DNA from: Candidatus Acidiferrum typicum
Lineage (GTDB): Bacteria; Acidobacteriota; Terriglobia; Acidiferrales; UBA7541
DNA: 64,000 nucleotides
Assembly (NCBI GenBank): GCA_025463055.1
Contig: JAOAPV010000074.1
Location: 1-64,000, forward strand
Direction of reading: 5' to 3'
A model generated the notes under the pieces. That model did no database searches. It worked only from the letters and a program-made list of their open reading frames with translations, and was not told the DNA's origin. Positions 8,857 through 17,686 of this stretch are shown in pieces. Position 1 is the stretch's first letter; the number at the start of each line of letters is the position of its first letter. The position numbers and the translations under genes were made by a program.

Positions 8857-10119
8857 ATGACACGGTTGCTGCGATTTTGCGGCGCGGGAACGGCTCTGCT
8901 GTTAGCGGCAACGTTTTGCGCGCCGAACATCGCCGCATACTCTGTGCTTACACACGAAGAGCTGATCGATTTGGCGTGGAGCGATTCCATTCGCCCGTTG
9001 CTGCTTGCGCGATTTCCGGGCGCAACGGACGCGCAACTGCATGAGGCGCACGCATTTGCCTACGGCGGCTGTGCGATCCAAGACATGGGTTACTACCCGT
9101 TCGGCAAAAAATTCGTCAGCAATCTTACGCATTACGTGCGCACCGGCGACTTCATCGTTTCCCTTTTTCGCGGTGCCCGCACCATGAACGAATATGCATT
9201 CGTCATTGGAGCTTTGTCCCACTATCTGGGCGATTCGATCGGACATTCGGAGGCGATTAATCCCGCAACGAGTGTTGAATTTCCCAACATGCGCCGGAAA
9301 TTTGGGCCCATCGTCACCTATGGTGAAAGTCCGCATGGCCACATCCGCACCGAATTCGCGTTTGACATTGACGAACTCACCGACCAGGCGTTTGCGCCTC
9401 CCGCATATCTGCAAGCGATTGGTTTCCAGGTACCACGCAGATTGCTGGAACGGGCTTTCCTAAATACGTATGGATTTGATATTCACGAAGTCCTCGGTCG
9501 AGCTCAGCCGGCTCTGCGAAGCTACCGCACCTCCGTGCGCAGCTTCATCCCCGCATTCGCGGAAGCAGAAGTCGTGCTGCATCGCCACCAGTTTCCGCCC
9601 CATCCCAATAACGAAGACTATCGCGTCTTCGCCGAGCGCGTGGCTCGCACGAACTACGAGCGGCGATGGAAACAAACGTTTAAAGGCCCGGGTTTCAAGG
9701 CGCACTTACTGGCGGTCCTGGTTTTCATCGTTCCAAAAATTGGCGCTGCTTCTGACCTGGCAATAAAAATTCCTACGCCCGACACGGAAGACTGGTATCT
9801 GCGGAGCGTCAATCACACTGTGGATGCATTTCGCGAAATCTTGGACAAATTGAAGGCGGATTTCGATACGCCTCTCGCGTTGGCAAACATCGATCTCGAT
9901 ACGGGCAATCGCGTCAAGCGCGGGGATTATCCTCTCACCGACCAAACATACGCGCGATTGCTCAAGCGCATTACGTCCAAACCTGAACGAGCACTTCCGC
10001 GAGACTTGAAAGAGAACCTTCTGGAATTCTACGCAGGGCCCGCGACGAGCACTAAGAGAAGCCGGGAAGTTGAACAAGAGTTACATGTGCTCGAAGGAAT
10101 GAAAGTTTCGGCTGGCTGA
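8857..10119 (+). CDS. Zinc-dependent phospholipase C-like exported protein
   Basis: A 420-residue protein with a signal peptide (to about residue 26, ending APNIAA) and the zinc-dependent phospholipase C / S1-P1 type helical core: YSVLTHEELIDLAW, then a metal-binding stretch HYLGDSIGHSEAINP and GPIVTYGESPHGHIRTEF. These His and Asp residues fit a zinc site that cleaves phospholipid phosphodiesters in characterised relatives; substrate here is unknown. It follows the tricorn gene by 95 bases on the same strand. I chose ATG at 8857 over the adjacent GTG at 8854 because AGAGG lies just upstream. The family is fairly certain; actual activity is inferred. Confidence 0.78.
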   Translation: MTRLLRFCGAGTALLLAATFCAPNIAAYSVLTHEELIDLAWSDSIRPLLLARFPGATDAQLHEAHAFAYGGCAIQDMGYYPFGKKFVSNLTHYVRTGDFIVSLFRGARTMNEYAFVIGALSHYLGDSIGHSEAINPATSVEFPNMRRKFGPIVTYGESPHGHIRTEFAFDIDELTDQAFAPPAYLQAIGFQVPRRLLERAFLNTYGFDIHEVLGRAQPALRSYRTSVRSFIPAFAEAEVVLHRHQFPPHPNNEDYRVFAERVARTNYERRWKQTFKGPGFKAHLLAVLVFIVPKIGAASDLAIKIPTPDTEDWYLRSVNHTVDAFREILDKLKADFDTPLALANIDLDTGNRVKRGDYPLTDQTYARLLKRITSKPERALPRDLKENLLEFYAGPATSTKRSREVEQELHVLEGMKVSAG

Positions 10120-10138
10120 ATTGAATCCGGCGCCTCCA

Positions 10139-10170
10139 CGCTTATTCCTTCAGGCGCTTATACCTTCAGG
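10139..10170. repeat. Tandem 16-base repeat, two copies
   Basis: CGCTTATTCCTTCAGG (10139-10154) is followed directly by CGCTTATACCTTCAGG (10155-10170), one mismatch. It lies just after the phospholipase gene stop. Confidence 0.75.
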
Positions 10171-10194
10171 ATTCGAGAGAGGGGGACAGGTGCC

Positions 10195-10238
10195 TGTGTT
10201 CGGTGTGAGGAGGAGGCAGGCACCTGTCGATCGGCGAG
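10195..10238. repeat. REP-like palindrome GACAGGTGCCTG / CAGGCACCTGTC
   Basis: Perfect 12-base inverted arms at 10195-10206 and 10227-10238 with a 20-base loop. The hairpin has no T-run on either side, so it is unlikely to be a simple terminator. Similar GGTGCCTGTC palindromes are known as dispersed REP-type elements in many GC-rich bacteria; calling this one a REP is an inference from form and intergenic position. Confidence 0.55.
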
Positions 10239-10421
10239 GGTCGGTCTCGCCGTTTAGCGTTTTCACGCATGGTGTTAGATAAAATGTTAAACCAGCTACG
10301 TTGAGCCGCAATCAGGTATTTACCTTACTTTCAGTTAGCTACCCAGAAGCTTGCCGACCCGCCGGTAACTCCGGTCTTTCCTGTATTGTTTTGAACAGAC
10401 ACCGTACCTGATTATGGCTAA

Positions 10422-10853
10422 ATGTTGGATTCCAAATATTCCCGCGAGCCCGGGCCCCCCGGGCAGGACAGTCCATTAGCGAACATTCTCCTCGTTGACG
10501 ATAGCGATTTTGAGCGCTTCACAATTCGCGCAGCCGTTGAGGGCCTCACGCAATTTCGAGTGTGTGGGGAGGCCTCAAACGGTGTGGACGCGATTCAGAA
10601 GGCTACGGAGCTGAAGCCGGATTTAGTGGTAATGGATTTGGCAATGCCTCTGATGAATGGCCTCGAGGCGGCAACGGTAATCAAGAACGCGCTGCCCGGA
10701 GTTCCCATAGTTTTGCTGACACTGTACGCGGAGCAGTTGCGTGGACCCCGATCCTCGGCTTTCTGTGACGTAACGGTCCTGTCGAAAACCGAGGGCTTGG
10801 CACCACTCCTGGAATGTCTGGATAGGCTACTCGGCGACAGCGGCTCAGAATGA
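10422..10853 (+). CDS. Receiver-only response regulator (first of a tandem pair)
   Basis: A 143-residue protein that is a CheY-like receiver and nothing more. It has the acidic pair in LLVDDSD, phospho-acceptor Asp in VVMDLAMPLMNG, Thr in LLTLY and the invariant Lys in VLSKTEG. The wording CGEASNGVDAIQKATELKPDLVVMDL is that of NarL/FixJ-type regulators, so it probably derives from one that lost its DNA-binding domain. It should act through protein contacts or as a phosphate sink. The N-terminal 20 residues are Pro/Gly-rich and poorly conserved in look, so the ATG at 10422 is uncertain. Its stop overlaps the next receiver by four bases. Confidence 0.85.
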   Translation: MLDSKYSREPGPPGQDSPLANILLVDDSDFERFTIRAAVEGLTQFRVCGEASNGVDAIQKATELKPDLVVMDLAMPLMNGLEAATVIKNALPGVPIVLLTLYAEQLRGPRSSAFCDVTVLSKTEGLAPLLECLDRLLGDSGSE

Positions 10854-11323
10854 CGCGAATCCTGATAGCAGACGGAAGCGACGTCGTTCGTCGACTGCTC
10901 AAGCTACTCATCGAGTCCCGTGCGGGCTGGGTGGTGTGCGGCGAAGCTACGAATGGTGCGGACGCCGTGCGAAAATCAATCGAACTCAAACCCGATGCTA
11001 TTGTCTTGGACCTTGCGATGGAAGGGTTGAACGGTCTGCTTGCAGCCCGTGAGATTTCGAACAGTTTGCCGAACGTGCCGATTTTGCTGCACACGGTGAA
11101 CAATATTCCGGCGGTAGTGGCGGAGGCCAAGAAGTTCGGCATTCGTCGTGTTCTTGGCAAGGGGGTGGATGGAGACCGGCTCCTGAACGCGATACAAGAG
11201 GAGCTAGACGCGAAGCCGCGAGGTGTGACGGCGCTGATCGAAGAAACGACCCCCCAAATTAGTGATGCAGGCGAATCAGGAGCTGCGGGCGGCGGCGACG
11301 ACACTCCCCCAAAACCCAATTGA
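10850..11323 (+). CDS. Receiver-only response regulator, partly degenerate (second of a tandem pair)
   Basis: A 157-residue receiver domain followed by a 40-residue Gly/Pro-rich tail. The ATG overlaps the previous stop (ATGA), so the two are translated together. The phospho-acceptor Asp (IVLDLAMEGLNG), Thr (LLHTV) and Lys (VLGKGVD) remain, but the metal-binding acidic pair reads IADGSD: the usual second Asp is Gly. Also the MP after the acceptor is ME. Phosphorylation may be weak or absent. It is clearly related to the receiver just upstream and to the one at 48.2-48.6 kb. No kinase gene is adjacent. Confidence 0.83.
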   Translation: MTRILIADGSDVVRRLLKLLIESRAGWVVCGEATNGADAVRKSIELKPDAIVLDLAMEGLNGLLAAREISNSLPNVPILLHTVNNIPAVVAEAKKFGIRRVLGKGVDGDRLLNAIQEELDAKPRGVTALIEETTPQISDAGESGAAGGGDDTPPKPN

Positions 11324-11432
11324 TCCCGCTAGCCGACCCGAGCTTTTCGGCACCCGGCGGTCAATATTCAAACAGCGCCGCCCCCGGTTGCCGTTCGAAC
11401 TGTAAGTCACAGACCTTCATCGCGATTTCAAG

Positions 11433-11462
11433 TAAAAGCCCCGCCTTGTTGAAGGGCGGGGC
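11433..11462 (-). terminator. Rho-independent terminator of the Kelch lipoprotein gene
   Basis: Read on the minus strand, a GC-rich hairpin with arms GCCCCGCC (11462-11455) and GGCGGGGC (11445-11438), extended by CTT/AAG toward a short loop, is followed by TTTTAC. It lies 45 bases past the stop of the gene ending at 11507. Confidence 0.7.
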
Positions 11463-11506
11463 CATCGGTTTTCGGTCAAAGACCATCGTGAGTCGTAGCG
11501 CCAACA

Positions 11507-13939
11507 TCATGGGAACGGCAGGTAAAGCCACAAGTCGTTCAGATATCCGGGAGGAGCGCCGGGAGTGGTATCGTAGCCTTCTCCGCCGAACACCGTAACG
11601 TATTTAGATCCAAACGGTGGCCAGATAGCGGCGCCCCTGCGGCCACTAACCACGTTGTTCACGAAGAGCGCTCCAGCAGGACTCTTGATATCAGTTTGCT
11701 GATTGACTCCACTGGTGCCTTTCCACCAAGCCCATTGCCCGGTGGTATGGTCATACTCCCAAATGTCATTGAGGAATCCGGTGCCCTGGTTCGTACTGGC
11801 CCCATATCCCCAGCCGCCGAATAAAAAGAGGTCGCCGTCCGGTGTAACCCAGCCCACCGAGCCCCACCGCGCGCCGGGAAAATTTCCGGCGGCTGCGACG
11901 GTTTGCGTCCCGTATGTCCCGCCCTGATTGGCAAGACCGCTAGTACCGCCGCCGGAGACCCAAGTCCACTGCTTGGTCGTAGTGTTGTACTTCCAAAGGT
12001 CGTTCAGAACGGCGCCCTCGGGCGAACCCGCTCCAGCGGAGTCGAAGCCAAATCCGCCGAACAGCCAAATGTTGCCGGAAGCATCGGCCCAGAGTGTCCC
12101 ATGCTGGCGGCCGCCTGGAGCGGTAGTTCCCGAGCCTGTTCCCAGAGTGCCGTAACTACCGTTCTGATTGGCCACGTTGGAAGTGGAGGGCCCTATCCAA
12201 GTCCACTGTTTTGTCGTGGGACTATATTCCCACAGGTCATTGAGTAGGCCGACTTTGCCGGCGGAGTCGTAGCCCTGACCGCCGAACAGCCAAACATTGC
12301 CGGTGGGATCGGTAGCGCTAGCTGCCGCCCAACGGCCACCCGGGATGTTTCCGGCAGCGGCCACGCCCTGAGTGCCATAGGTTCCGCTCTGGTTACCGGT
12401 GCTGGAGCCGCCCTGCCAGATCCACTGGCCCGTGAAAGTGCCCGCAATCCCTTGTCCGGCGAAATGGCTGTCGAGGGCCCCGGGAACCCATTCCCAAATG
12501 TCGTTGAGAAGGGCGCTGTTTTGCGAGCCTGAAGAATCGAATCCTTGTCCGCCAAACATCCAGAGATTACCGGCTGCATCGGTCCAGGTCGAGCCACCCC
12601 AACGAGAGCCTGGGGCCGTGACGTTCGGTGTGCCGGTGCCCAGGGTGCCGTAAACGCCAGGAACGTTTTGCGCTTTGAGTGGGTTAGGATCGACGACGAA
12701 ATCGCCACTGCTATTTTGATACATCGGAAGGTTGGCCGGAATCCATTCGCCGTCCCAAACCCACAGATCGTTCAAGAGGTTATTCGGTACGACGTTTGGA
12801 GGGAGCGTAATTTTATACGGATAGCCTTTTCCGCCAAAGAGCCACCTTCTCCCGGCATTGTCGGTCCAGGTTACAGCGAAATCTCGCCCGCCGGGTTCAC
12901 CGCTGCTCGGTATTCGCAGCGTGGTAGGCGTCTTGAGGGGAGTGGTGACCACGGCGAAATTGTTGGCCTTGCTCGTCTCCGTCAGCTGCCAGCTCAGCCA
13001 GCCCCAATCGTTATGCTGGCAATCGATGATCACGTCAGATACGTTGCCATTGGCGATGCCAGTAAAATTGAAAGGAGTGCAGCTTTCTGTCTGGCTAGTG
13101 GGCGGCAGGAAGACGTCAACGTTGTAGAGACCGCCGTTCGTGACGGGAGTGGCGAATGTAAACGTCGTATCTCCGGTAACGAGTAGGTTGTCGCCCGCAT
13201 TGTTTTGCAGTTCCATAGTGTCGCCAGGCCCCGTTATGAGCCCGACCACTGATCCGCTAATGGAGTAAGCGGGCTGAGAGCAAATGATGTTGATGTTGCC
13301 GACGTTGCCGCTGACCGTACCACTGCCATTCGAGACAGAGCAGGTTTGCACCGGAGTATTCGGTTGCGTGAGGACGGTTACGGCGTAGGTCGCGCCGCTA
13401 ATGAGAGGTGTAGTGAAGGTGAAATTTACGTTGCCCGTGCCGCTGACGACGAGATTGTCCTTACCATTGTCTTGCAACGTGAGCCCTTTGCCGAGGAGGC
13501 CGGAAACCGTTCCGGCGATGTCGAAAACTGGCGCGCACACCACTTCGATACCGATTACCGTGGCGGTGGCCGTGCCAGTGCCGTTGGTCACGCTGCAGGT
13601 CTGAATAGGGTTGGTTGGCTGAGTCTTGATCGTGACGTTGTAGGTGCCGCCGCTGGCGATCGTGGTCTTAAAGGTGAAAGCCACCGTTCCCGAACCGGTG
13701 ACGGTCAGGTCATCGCCGCCGTTATCTTCCAGAATGAGTCCCGTTCCTTTGAGACCGAGAACTGTTCCCCCGATGTTGAAGGGGCCCGTTGGTGTGCCCC
13801 CACTCCCCGGAGGGGTGCCGCCGCCGCTGCCCGGAGGCGTGCCCGTACCCGGCGTCTGTTTCAGGCCACTGCAGGAAGTCATAACCAGCGCGATCAGCGC
13901 TACACACGTAATAAAAGAGAGTCTTGTGGCGGGCTTCAT
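11507..13939 (-). CDS. Kelch-repeat lipoprotein with three Ig-like N-terminal repeats
   Basis: An 810-residue exported protein. The signal sequence ends in a lipobox (LVMTSC), so Cys22 should carry lipid. A Gly/Pro/Thr linker follows, then three similar repeats of about 80 residues (each with a G-L-x-L-x-x-N-G-x-D-x-L-x-V motif and a C-terminal Cys: SVTNG, SVSNG and FNFTG versions). The C-terminal 500 residues hold Kelch repeats with the phrases LWMFGGQGFDSSG, VWLFGGQGYDSAG, IWLFGGFGFDSAG and LFLFGGWGYG, each followed by LLNDLWEY-like strands. Such propellers bind ligands or glycans on the cell surface; none can be named here. AGGAG precedes the ATG. Confidence 0.85.
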   Translation of the reverse strand: MKPATRLSFITCVALIALVMTSCSGLKQTPGTGTPPGSGGGTPPGSGGTPTGPFNIGGTVLGLKGTGLILEDNGGDDLTVTGSGTVAFTFKTTIASGGTYNVTIKTQPTNPIQTCSVTNGTGTATATVIGIEVVCAPVFDIAGTVSGLLGKGLTLQDNGKDNLVVSGTGNVNFTFTTPLISGATYAVTVLTQPNTPVQTCSVSNGSGTVSGNVGNINIICSQPAYSISGSVVGLITGPGDTMELQNNAGDNLLVTGDTTFTFATPVTNGGLYNVDVFLPPTSQTESCTPFNFTGIANGNVSDVIIDCQHNDWGWLSWQLTETSKANNFAVVTTPLKTPTTLRIPSSGEPGGRDFAVTWTDNAGRRWLFGGKGYPYKITLPPNVVPNNLLNDLWVWDGEWIPANLPMYQNSSGDFVVDPNPLKAQNVPGVYGTLGTGTPNVTAPGSRWGGSTWTDAAGNLWMFGGQGFDSSGSQNSALLNDIWEWVPGALDSHFAGQGIAGTFTGQWIWQGGSSTGNQSGTYGTQGVAAAGNIPGGRWAAASATDPTGNVWLFGGQGYDSAGKVGLLNDLWEYSPTTKQWTWIGPSTSNVANQNGSYGTLGTGSGTTAPGGRQHGTLWADASGNIWLFGGFGFDSAGAGSPEGAVLNDLWKYNTTTKQWTWVSGGGTSGLANQGGTYGTQTVAAAGNFPGARWGSVGWVTPDGDLFLFGGWGYGASTNQGTGFLNDIWEYDHTTGQWAWWKGTSGVNQQTDIKSPAGALFVNNVVSGRRGAAIWPPFGSKYVTVFGGEGYDTTPGAPPGYLNDLWLYLPFP

Positions 13940-14303
13940 TGGCGATCACCTGCTCCTTAGCTGTTTCAGTGCTTCCGACTCGTGGTGACGAAATCGCCCC
14001 GCCCTGGAGTGTCCGAACATTCACTCCGGGCCCGTATTTCCCTTACGGCAGCGATAGCGTGGAATGGATTCCGCGGCAATGCGCCGAAGCGTTACGTCGT
14101 ACTAGGACCGAGATTACGGTGCGAGTAACCGCGAATCAATCGGACAGGCGGCGAGGTGTGCTCACGTGACTATTATGTTTTAGGCACGTTCCTTGCGTGG
14201 ACTAACGCGAGCGTGACAACTCGCCTGAGGGAATTTGCTCTGCGAATTCACCCACGGAGTCACGGGAGCGACGCGGCCAAATCACGAGACGGAACGGATC
14301 GCT
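13940..14303. other. 364-base spacer, no gene seen
   Basis: It lies between two minus-strand genes. A possible 81-codon plus-strand frame overlapping the Kelch gene start lacks a ribosome site and protein-like composition. The stretch should hold the promoter of the Kelch gene; an AT-rich patch at about 14165-14185 is a candidate, with no convincing -35. Confidence 0.5.
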
Positions 14304-15263
14304 CTAGTGAGCGCCAACTGCTAGAAGAGAGATGAGTTCGAGCGGGTTGGTGCGAGCGCGGTTTACCGTGGCGCCCCAGTGGAGATGCGGGCCGGTGACG
14401 CGGCCGGTGGCGCCGACTTTGCCGAGTATGGCGCCGGTGTCGACCAGGTCGCCCGGTTGAACGGAGAACGATTCGAAATGGGCGTAGAGGGTGTAGAGCC
14501 CGAGTCCGTGATCGAGAATAACTGTGTTGCCGGAGAAGTAGAGTGGTTCGGCTAATACGACGCGGCCGCGCTGTGCTGCGTACACGGGCGTGCCGGCAGG
14601 AGCGGGGAAATCAACGCCACTATGGGGCGAGCCGGCTTTGCCATTGAGAATGCGGCGCTTGCCGAAGTTGCCGCCAGTGGTGAGTCCGGTAAGCGGGTAG
14701 TGGAAGCTGCCGTCCCAAAGGCGGTCGGGCGTGACGGTCGCAAAAATCGCACGCAGGCGCTGGCGCTCGGCTTCGGCGCGGGCGAGTTGTTCGGGATTGG
14801 GCTCGACGAAATTGGGCGCGACCTTCAGGCTTTCGGTGGCGAACTGGCCTTCCTTGACGTCGATCGTTGCCGGGCAAAAGATTTCTTCGGCAGATTCGGT
14901 TTTAGCGGTGATCGCGAGCGGATAATTTTCTGGCTTTAGCTCGAGGTCAACGCCGACGAGCGCACGCCAAACGTTGGGAGATTTTTCGTTTGGCTTAAGC
15001 TCTTGCCAGAAAGGGATTTCGCGGTCGTCCCAGGTGCCTTTAATCTCCGTGACAGTTTGCGTCGCGCTGCGGAGTTCGAGGAGGAGAAGGCTGCCTTGCG
15101 TGGGGTCTGGGGCGCTCAGGTGGAGGGTGACGTTGCGGCCGCAATCGTGAATGGCGAGCGGCTTTGGCATGGCAGCAGCAACGCGATGATGCGGGCGCGA
15201 TTTTTGGGCAATCGCGGGCGTGATCGCAAGGAGCGCGGCGCAGATAACGATGGTTCGACGCAT
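14304..15263 (-). CDS. M23-family (LytM-type) metallopeptidase, exported
   Basis: A 319-residue protein with a signal peptide (ending TPAIAQ), a beta-rich N-terminal part of about 150 residues, a short helical stretch and a C-terminal LytM/peptidase_M23 domain. Zinc ligands are visible: His and Asp in HSGVDFPAPAGTPVYA and the HxH of GPHLHWGATV. M23 enzymes cut peptide crosslinks of peptidoglycan, or act as scaffolds when ligands are lost; here all ligands are present. The ATG at 15263 starts the signal peptide; an in-frame GTG seven codons upstream is less likely. It follows the beta-propeller gene on the same strand by 72 bases. Confidence 0.9.
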   Translation of the reverse strand: MRRTIVICAALLAITPAIAQKSRPHHRVAAAMPKPLAIHDCGRNVTLHLSAPDPTQGSLLLLELRSATQTVTEIKGTWDDREIPFWQELKPNEKSPNVWRALVGVDLELKPENYPLAITAKTESAEEIFCPATIDVKEGQFATESLKVAPNFVEPNPEQLARAEAERQRLRAIFATVTPDRLWDGSFHYPLTGLTTGGNFGKRRILNGKAGSPHSGVDFPAPAGTPVYAAQRGRVVLAEPLYFSGNTVILDHGLGLYTLYAHFESFSVQPGDLVDTGAILGKVGATGRVTGPHLHWGATVNRARTNPLELISLLAVGAH

Positions 15264-15335
15264 CCGAAGAAACGAATTTAGCACAGGGGAAGCTGGCAGT
15301 GCAGAGCATAGAGCCCGCAGTGGGGCGGAAAACAG

Positions 15336-16343
15336 CTATTTTGCGGACCAAGCCATGCCGTCTACGCCAGGCGTTAGGTCGATACTGGGCAGGAGTTCCC
15401 AAGTGTGGAGATCGAGGACGGCAATTTTACCGGCGGGCATGCAGGTGATGTAAGCGACCGCGGCGTCAGGCCGGATGAGAATTTCGCCGGGTAGTTGAGG
15501 AACATCGAACGATTTGACTACCTTGAGCGTTTTTGTGTCGATGGCCACGGCGCGATTGGCGCGCGGGAGCACGGCGAGAAGAAAACGACCATCGGGAGTG
15601 GGCTCCGAGGCGTAAGCGAAATCGGGGATCTCGATCCAGTTGCTGACTTTGTTGGTGGCGGTGTCGATTGCGGCGATGCGCGGAGCGTCTTGATCGTGCG
15701 TGAAAACGTAAGCGCCATCCGGAGAGATCGAAATGCGCTGGACCTGTTTGGCGACTTGAATTGTGGTGACGAGTTTGCGATTCGTGACGTCAAGAACGCT
15801 AACGGTGCCGGCGTGAACGTTGGAGGTGTAGGCGCGGCGGCCATCTTTGCTCAGCACGAACATGTGTGATTCGGGCTGGCCGGTGGGAACTTCCGCGATG
15901 ACCTTGCGAGAGTTCGGGTCGATGACATCAAGGGCGTGGGCTAGTTCGGCGCTTACGTAAAGAAGGCCGTCGGGCCCGAAAAGGGGTTGGTGCGGGCGCA
16001 AGGGCCGGCCCAGGTCCATAGTGCCGGCGAGCTTGCGCTGCTGCAGGTCGATGATGTCAATTGTTGCACCGTCGGTACCCGGCTTCCCAACGCCGGAGTT
16101 ACCGTAAATCGGAACATAGGCGAAGCGGGAGTCGGGCGACACTGCGACCTCATGACCATTGACGCCGACGGAAATCTTGGCAAGCTCGGTGCGACTATCT
16201 GGATCAACGAGCAGCACGGTATGTTCTTTTTGATTGGCTACGACGAGCACCCCGCCAGAGGGCGGCGCGGAGTTGCCGCGTTTTGCGACGATAAAGGCCA
16301 CCAGACAGAAGGAAGCGACGCTCAGCGCACGATGAAGAGACAT
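15336..16343 (-). CDS. YVTN/YncE-type beta-propeller protein, exported
   Basis: A 335-residue protein with an N-terminal signal peptide (SLHRALSVASFCLVAF, cleavage near NSA) and seven-bladed YVTN-type repeats: VSPDSRFAYVPIYGNSG, LSKDGRRAYTSNVHAGTVSVLDV, ISPDGAYVFTHDQD, PTPDGRFLLAVLPRANRAVAID and IRPDAAVAYITCMPAGKIAVLDL. Members of this family are periplasmic or surface propellers of mostly unknown ligand. ATG with GAGGTG upstream. It heads a minus-strand group with the M23 peptidase and is divergent from the aldo/keto reductase gene across a 196-base spacer. Confidence 0.85.
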   Translation of the reverse strand: MSLHRALSVASFCLVAFIVAKRGNSAPPSGGVLVVANQKEHTVLLVDPDSRTELAKISVGVNGHEVAVSPDSRFAYVPIYGNSGVGKPGTDGATIDIIDLQQRKLAGTMDLGRPLRPHQPLFGPDGLLYVSAELAHALDVIDPNSRKVIAEVPTGQPESHMFVLSKDGRRAYTSNVHAGTVSVLDVTNRKLVTTIQVAKQVQRISISPDGAYVFTHDQDAPRIAAIDTATNKVSNWIEIPDFAYASEPTPDGRFLLAVLPRANRAVAIDTKTLKVVKSFDVPQLPGEILIRPDAAVAYITCMPAGKIAVLDLHTWELLPSIDLTPGVDGMAWSAK

Positions 16344-16539
16344 GCCGCACCTCGTTACCGGAAAGCTTTGCAGCGGGGTTTATTGTCGTTCAAGCGGTAG
16401 AAATATGCCAGACGTGAGAAGAGCGGGAAATCGCGCCCAAGAGTATTCGAACATTCCGAACGCGGTCCCTGTATTTATTCGGAGGCGCACTCGGGTGTAG
16501 GCTAAAGTTCTCAGCCCTTTGCACTAAGGAGAAGAGCGC

Positions 16540-17589
16540 ATGCGCGAATTCGAAAATGGCGAAGGAACCGGCGGCGTAGTGGAAGAGAAGAGCGAAGGCG
16601 TGACGCGGCGGGAGTTTTTGGAAATGAGCGTGGCCGCGACGTTGGCGGTTGGCGTCGAAAAGATTGCGTGGGCGGCGGATACTAACTCCGGTGTGCCGAG
16701 GCGGCTTCTGGGACGCACGGGAGAAAAGGTTTCGATGGTAGGGCTGGGCGGGTACCACATCGGCAACCAGAAAGACGAGCAGGAAAGCATACGCATCATT
16801 CGAACGGCGCTCGATAACGGAATCAATTTTCTGGACAACTGCTGGGACTACAACGGTGGCGAAAGCGAAGTGCGCATGGGCAAGGCGCTGCGCGGTGGAT
16901 ACCGGCAGCGTGCGTTTGTGATGACCAAGATCGATGGGCGGACAAAGCAAGCGGCGGCGCAGCAACTGGAAGAGTCGCTGCGGCGGTTGCAGACGGATCA
17001 TATCGACCTGCTGCAAATCCACGAAATCATTCGCATGGAAGATCCGGACCGGGTGTTTGCCGCAGGCGGCGGGTTGGAGGCGCTTGTTGCAGCGCGGGAA
17101 GCGGGCAAGGTGCGCTACATCGGATTTACCGGGCACAAGAGCCCGGACATTCATTTGAAGATGCTGCAGACCGCGGATGCGCATCAGTTTCATTTCGATT
17201 CGGTGCAGATGCCGCTGAATGTTATGGACGCGCATTACAACAGCTTCCAAAAGAAGGTGCTGCCGGTGTTGGTGAAGAAGGAGATCGGCGTTTTGGGCAT
17301 GAAGCCGATGGGCGCGGGGATTATTCTGCGCAGCAAGACTGTGGAGCCGATGGAGTGCTTGCATTATGCGATGAGTCTGCCGACGAGCGTGGTAATTACC
17401 GGATGCGATTCCGTGAAGCTGGTGGAGCAGGCGGTTACGGCGGCGAAAACGTTCAAGCCGCTGAACGAGACGCAAGTGGCGGCGCTGCTGGCCAAGACAA
17501 AGGATGCGGCGCAAAACGGTGAATTCGAGGGATACAAGACCACAACGAATTTTGACGGCACGGCGCACAACCCACAGTGGTTGGGCTGA
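16540..17589 (+). CDS. Tat-exported aldo/keto reductase
   Basis: A 349-residue aldo/keto reductase. The N-terminus carries a twin-arginine motif (TRREFLEMSVAATLAVG), so it is probably exported folded with its cofactor. The catalytic tetrad is complete: Asp99 and Tyr104 (FLDNCWDYNGG), Lys130 (VMTKIDGR) and His161 (LLQIHEIIR). These enzymes reduce carbonyls with NAD(P)H; export of such an enzyme is seen in several soil bacteria and its electron source outside the cytoplasm is unclear. AAGGAG lies nine bases ahead of the ATG. There is no obvious operon partner: the next gene is 254 bases on. Confidence 0.88.
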   Translation: MREFENGEGTGGVVEEKSEGVTRREFLEMSVAATLAVGVEKIAWAADTNSGVPRRLLGRTGEKVSMVGLGGYHIGNQKDEQESIRIIRTALDNGINFLDNCWDYNGGESEVRMGKALRGGYRQRAFVMTKIDGRTKQAAAQQLEESLRRLQTDHIDLLQIHEIIRMEDPDRVFAAGGGLEALVAAREAGKVRYIGFTGHKSPDIHLKMLQTADAHQFHFDSVQMPLNVMDAHYNSFQKKVLPVLVKKEIGVLGMKPMGAGIILRSKTVEPMECLHYAMSLPTSVVITGCDSVKLVEQAVTAAKTFKPLNETQVAALLAKTKDAAQNGEFEGYKTTTNFDGTAHNPQWLG

Positions 17590-17686
17590 GCGAGGGCAGC
17601 TCTGCTCTGGCGAGCCCGAAGCGCTCGAATCTGCGTACACGGTGTGTAAGTAAGTTTGAAAGAAGCCCGGCGCCCTTTGCAATCCT

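Larger units (their letters stand above)
10120..10421. other. 302-base spacer carrying repeats, no gene seen
   Basis: No credible coding frame is present. The left half holds a 16-base tandem repeat and a 12-base inverted repeat (listed separately). The right half (about 10240-10421) is AT-richer than its surroundings and should carry the promoter of the receiver genes, but no convincing box pair was found. Confidence 0.6.

Noticed and set aside
13924-14169. An 81-codon plus-strand gene opposite the Kelch gene start
   Set aside because: No ribosome site, no domain, and it overlaps the signal sequence of a real gene.
16390-17682. A 430-codon minus-strand open frame opposite the aldo/keto reductase
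   Set aside because: His/Arg-rich and antisense to a gene with a full catalytic tetrad.
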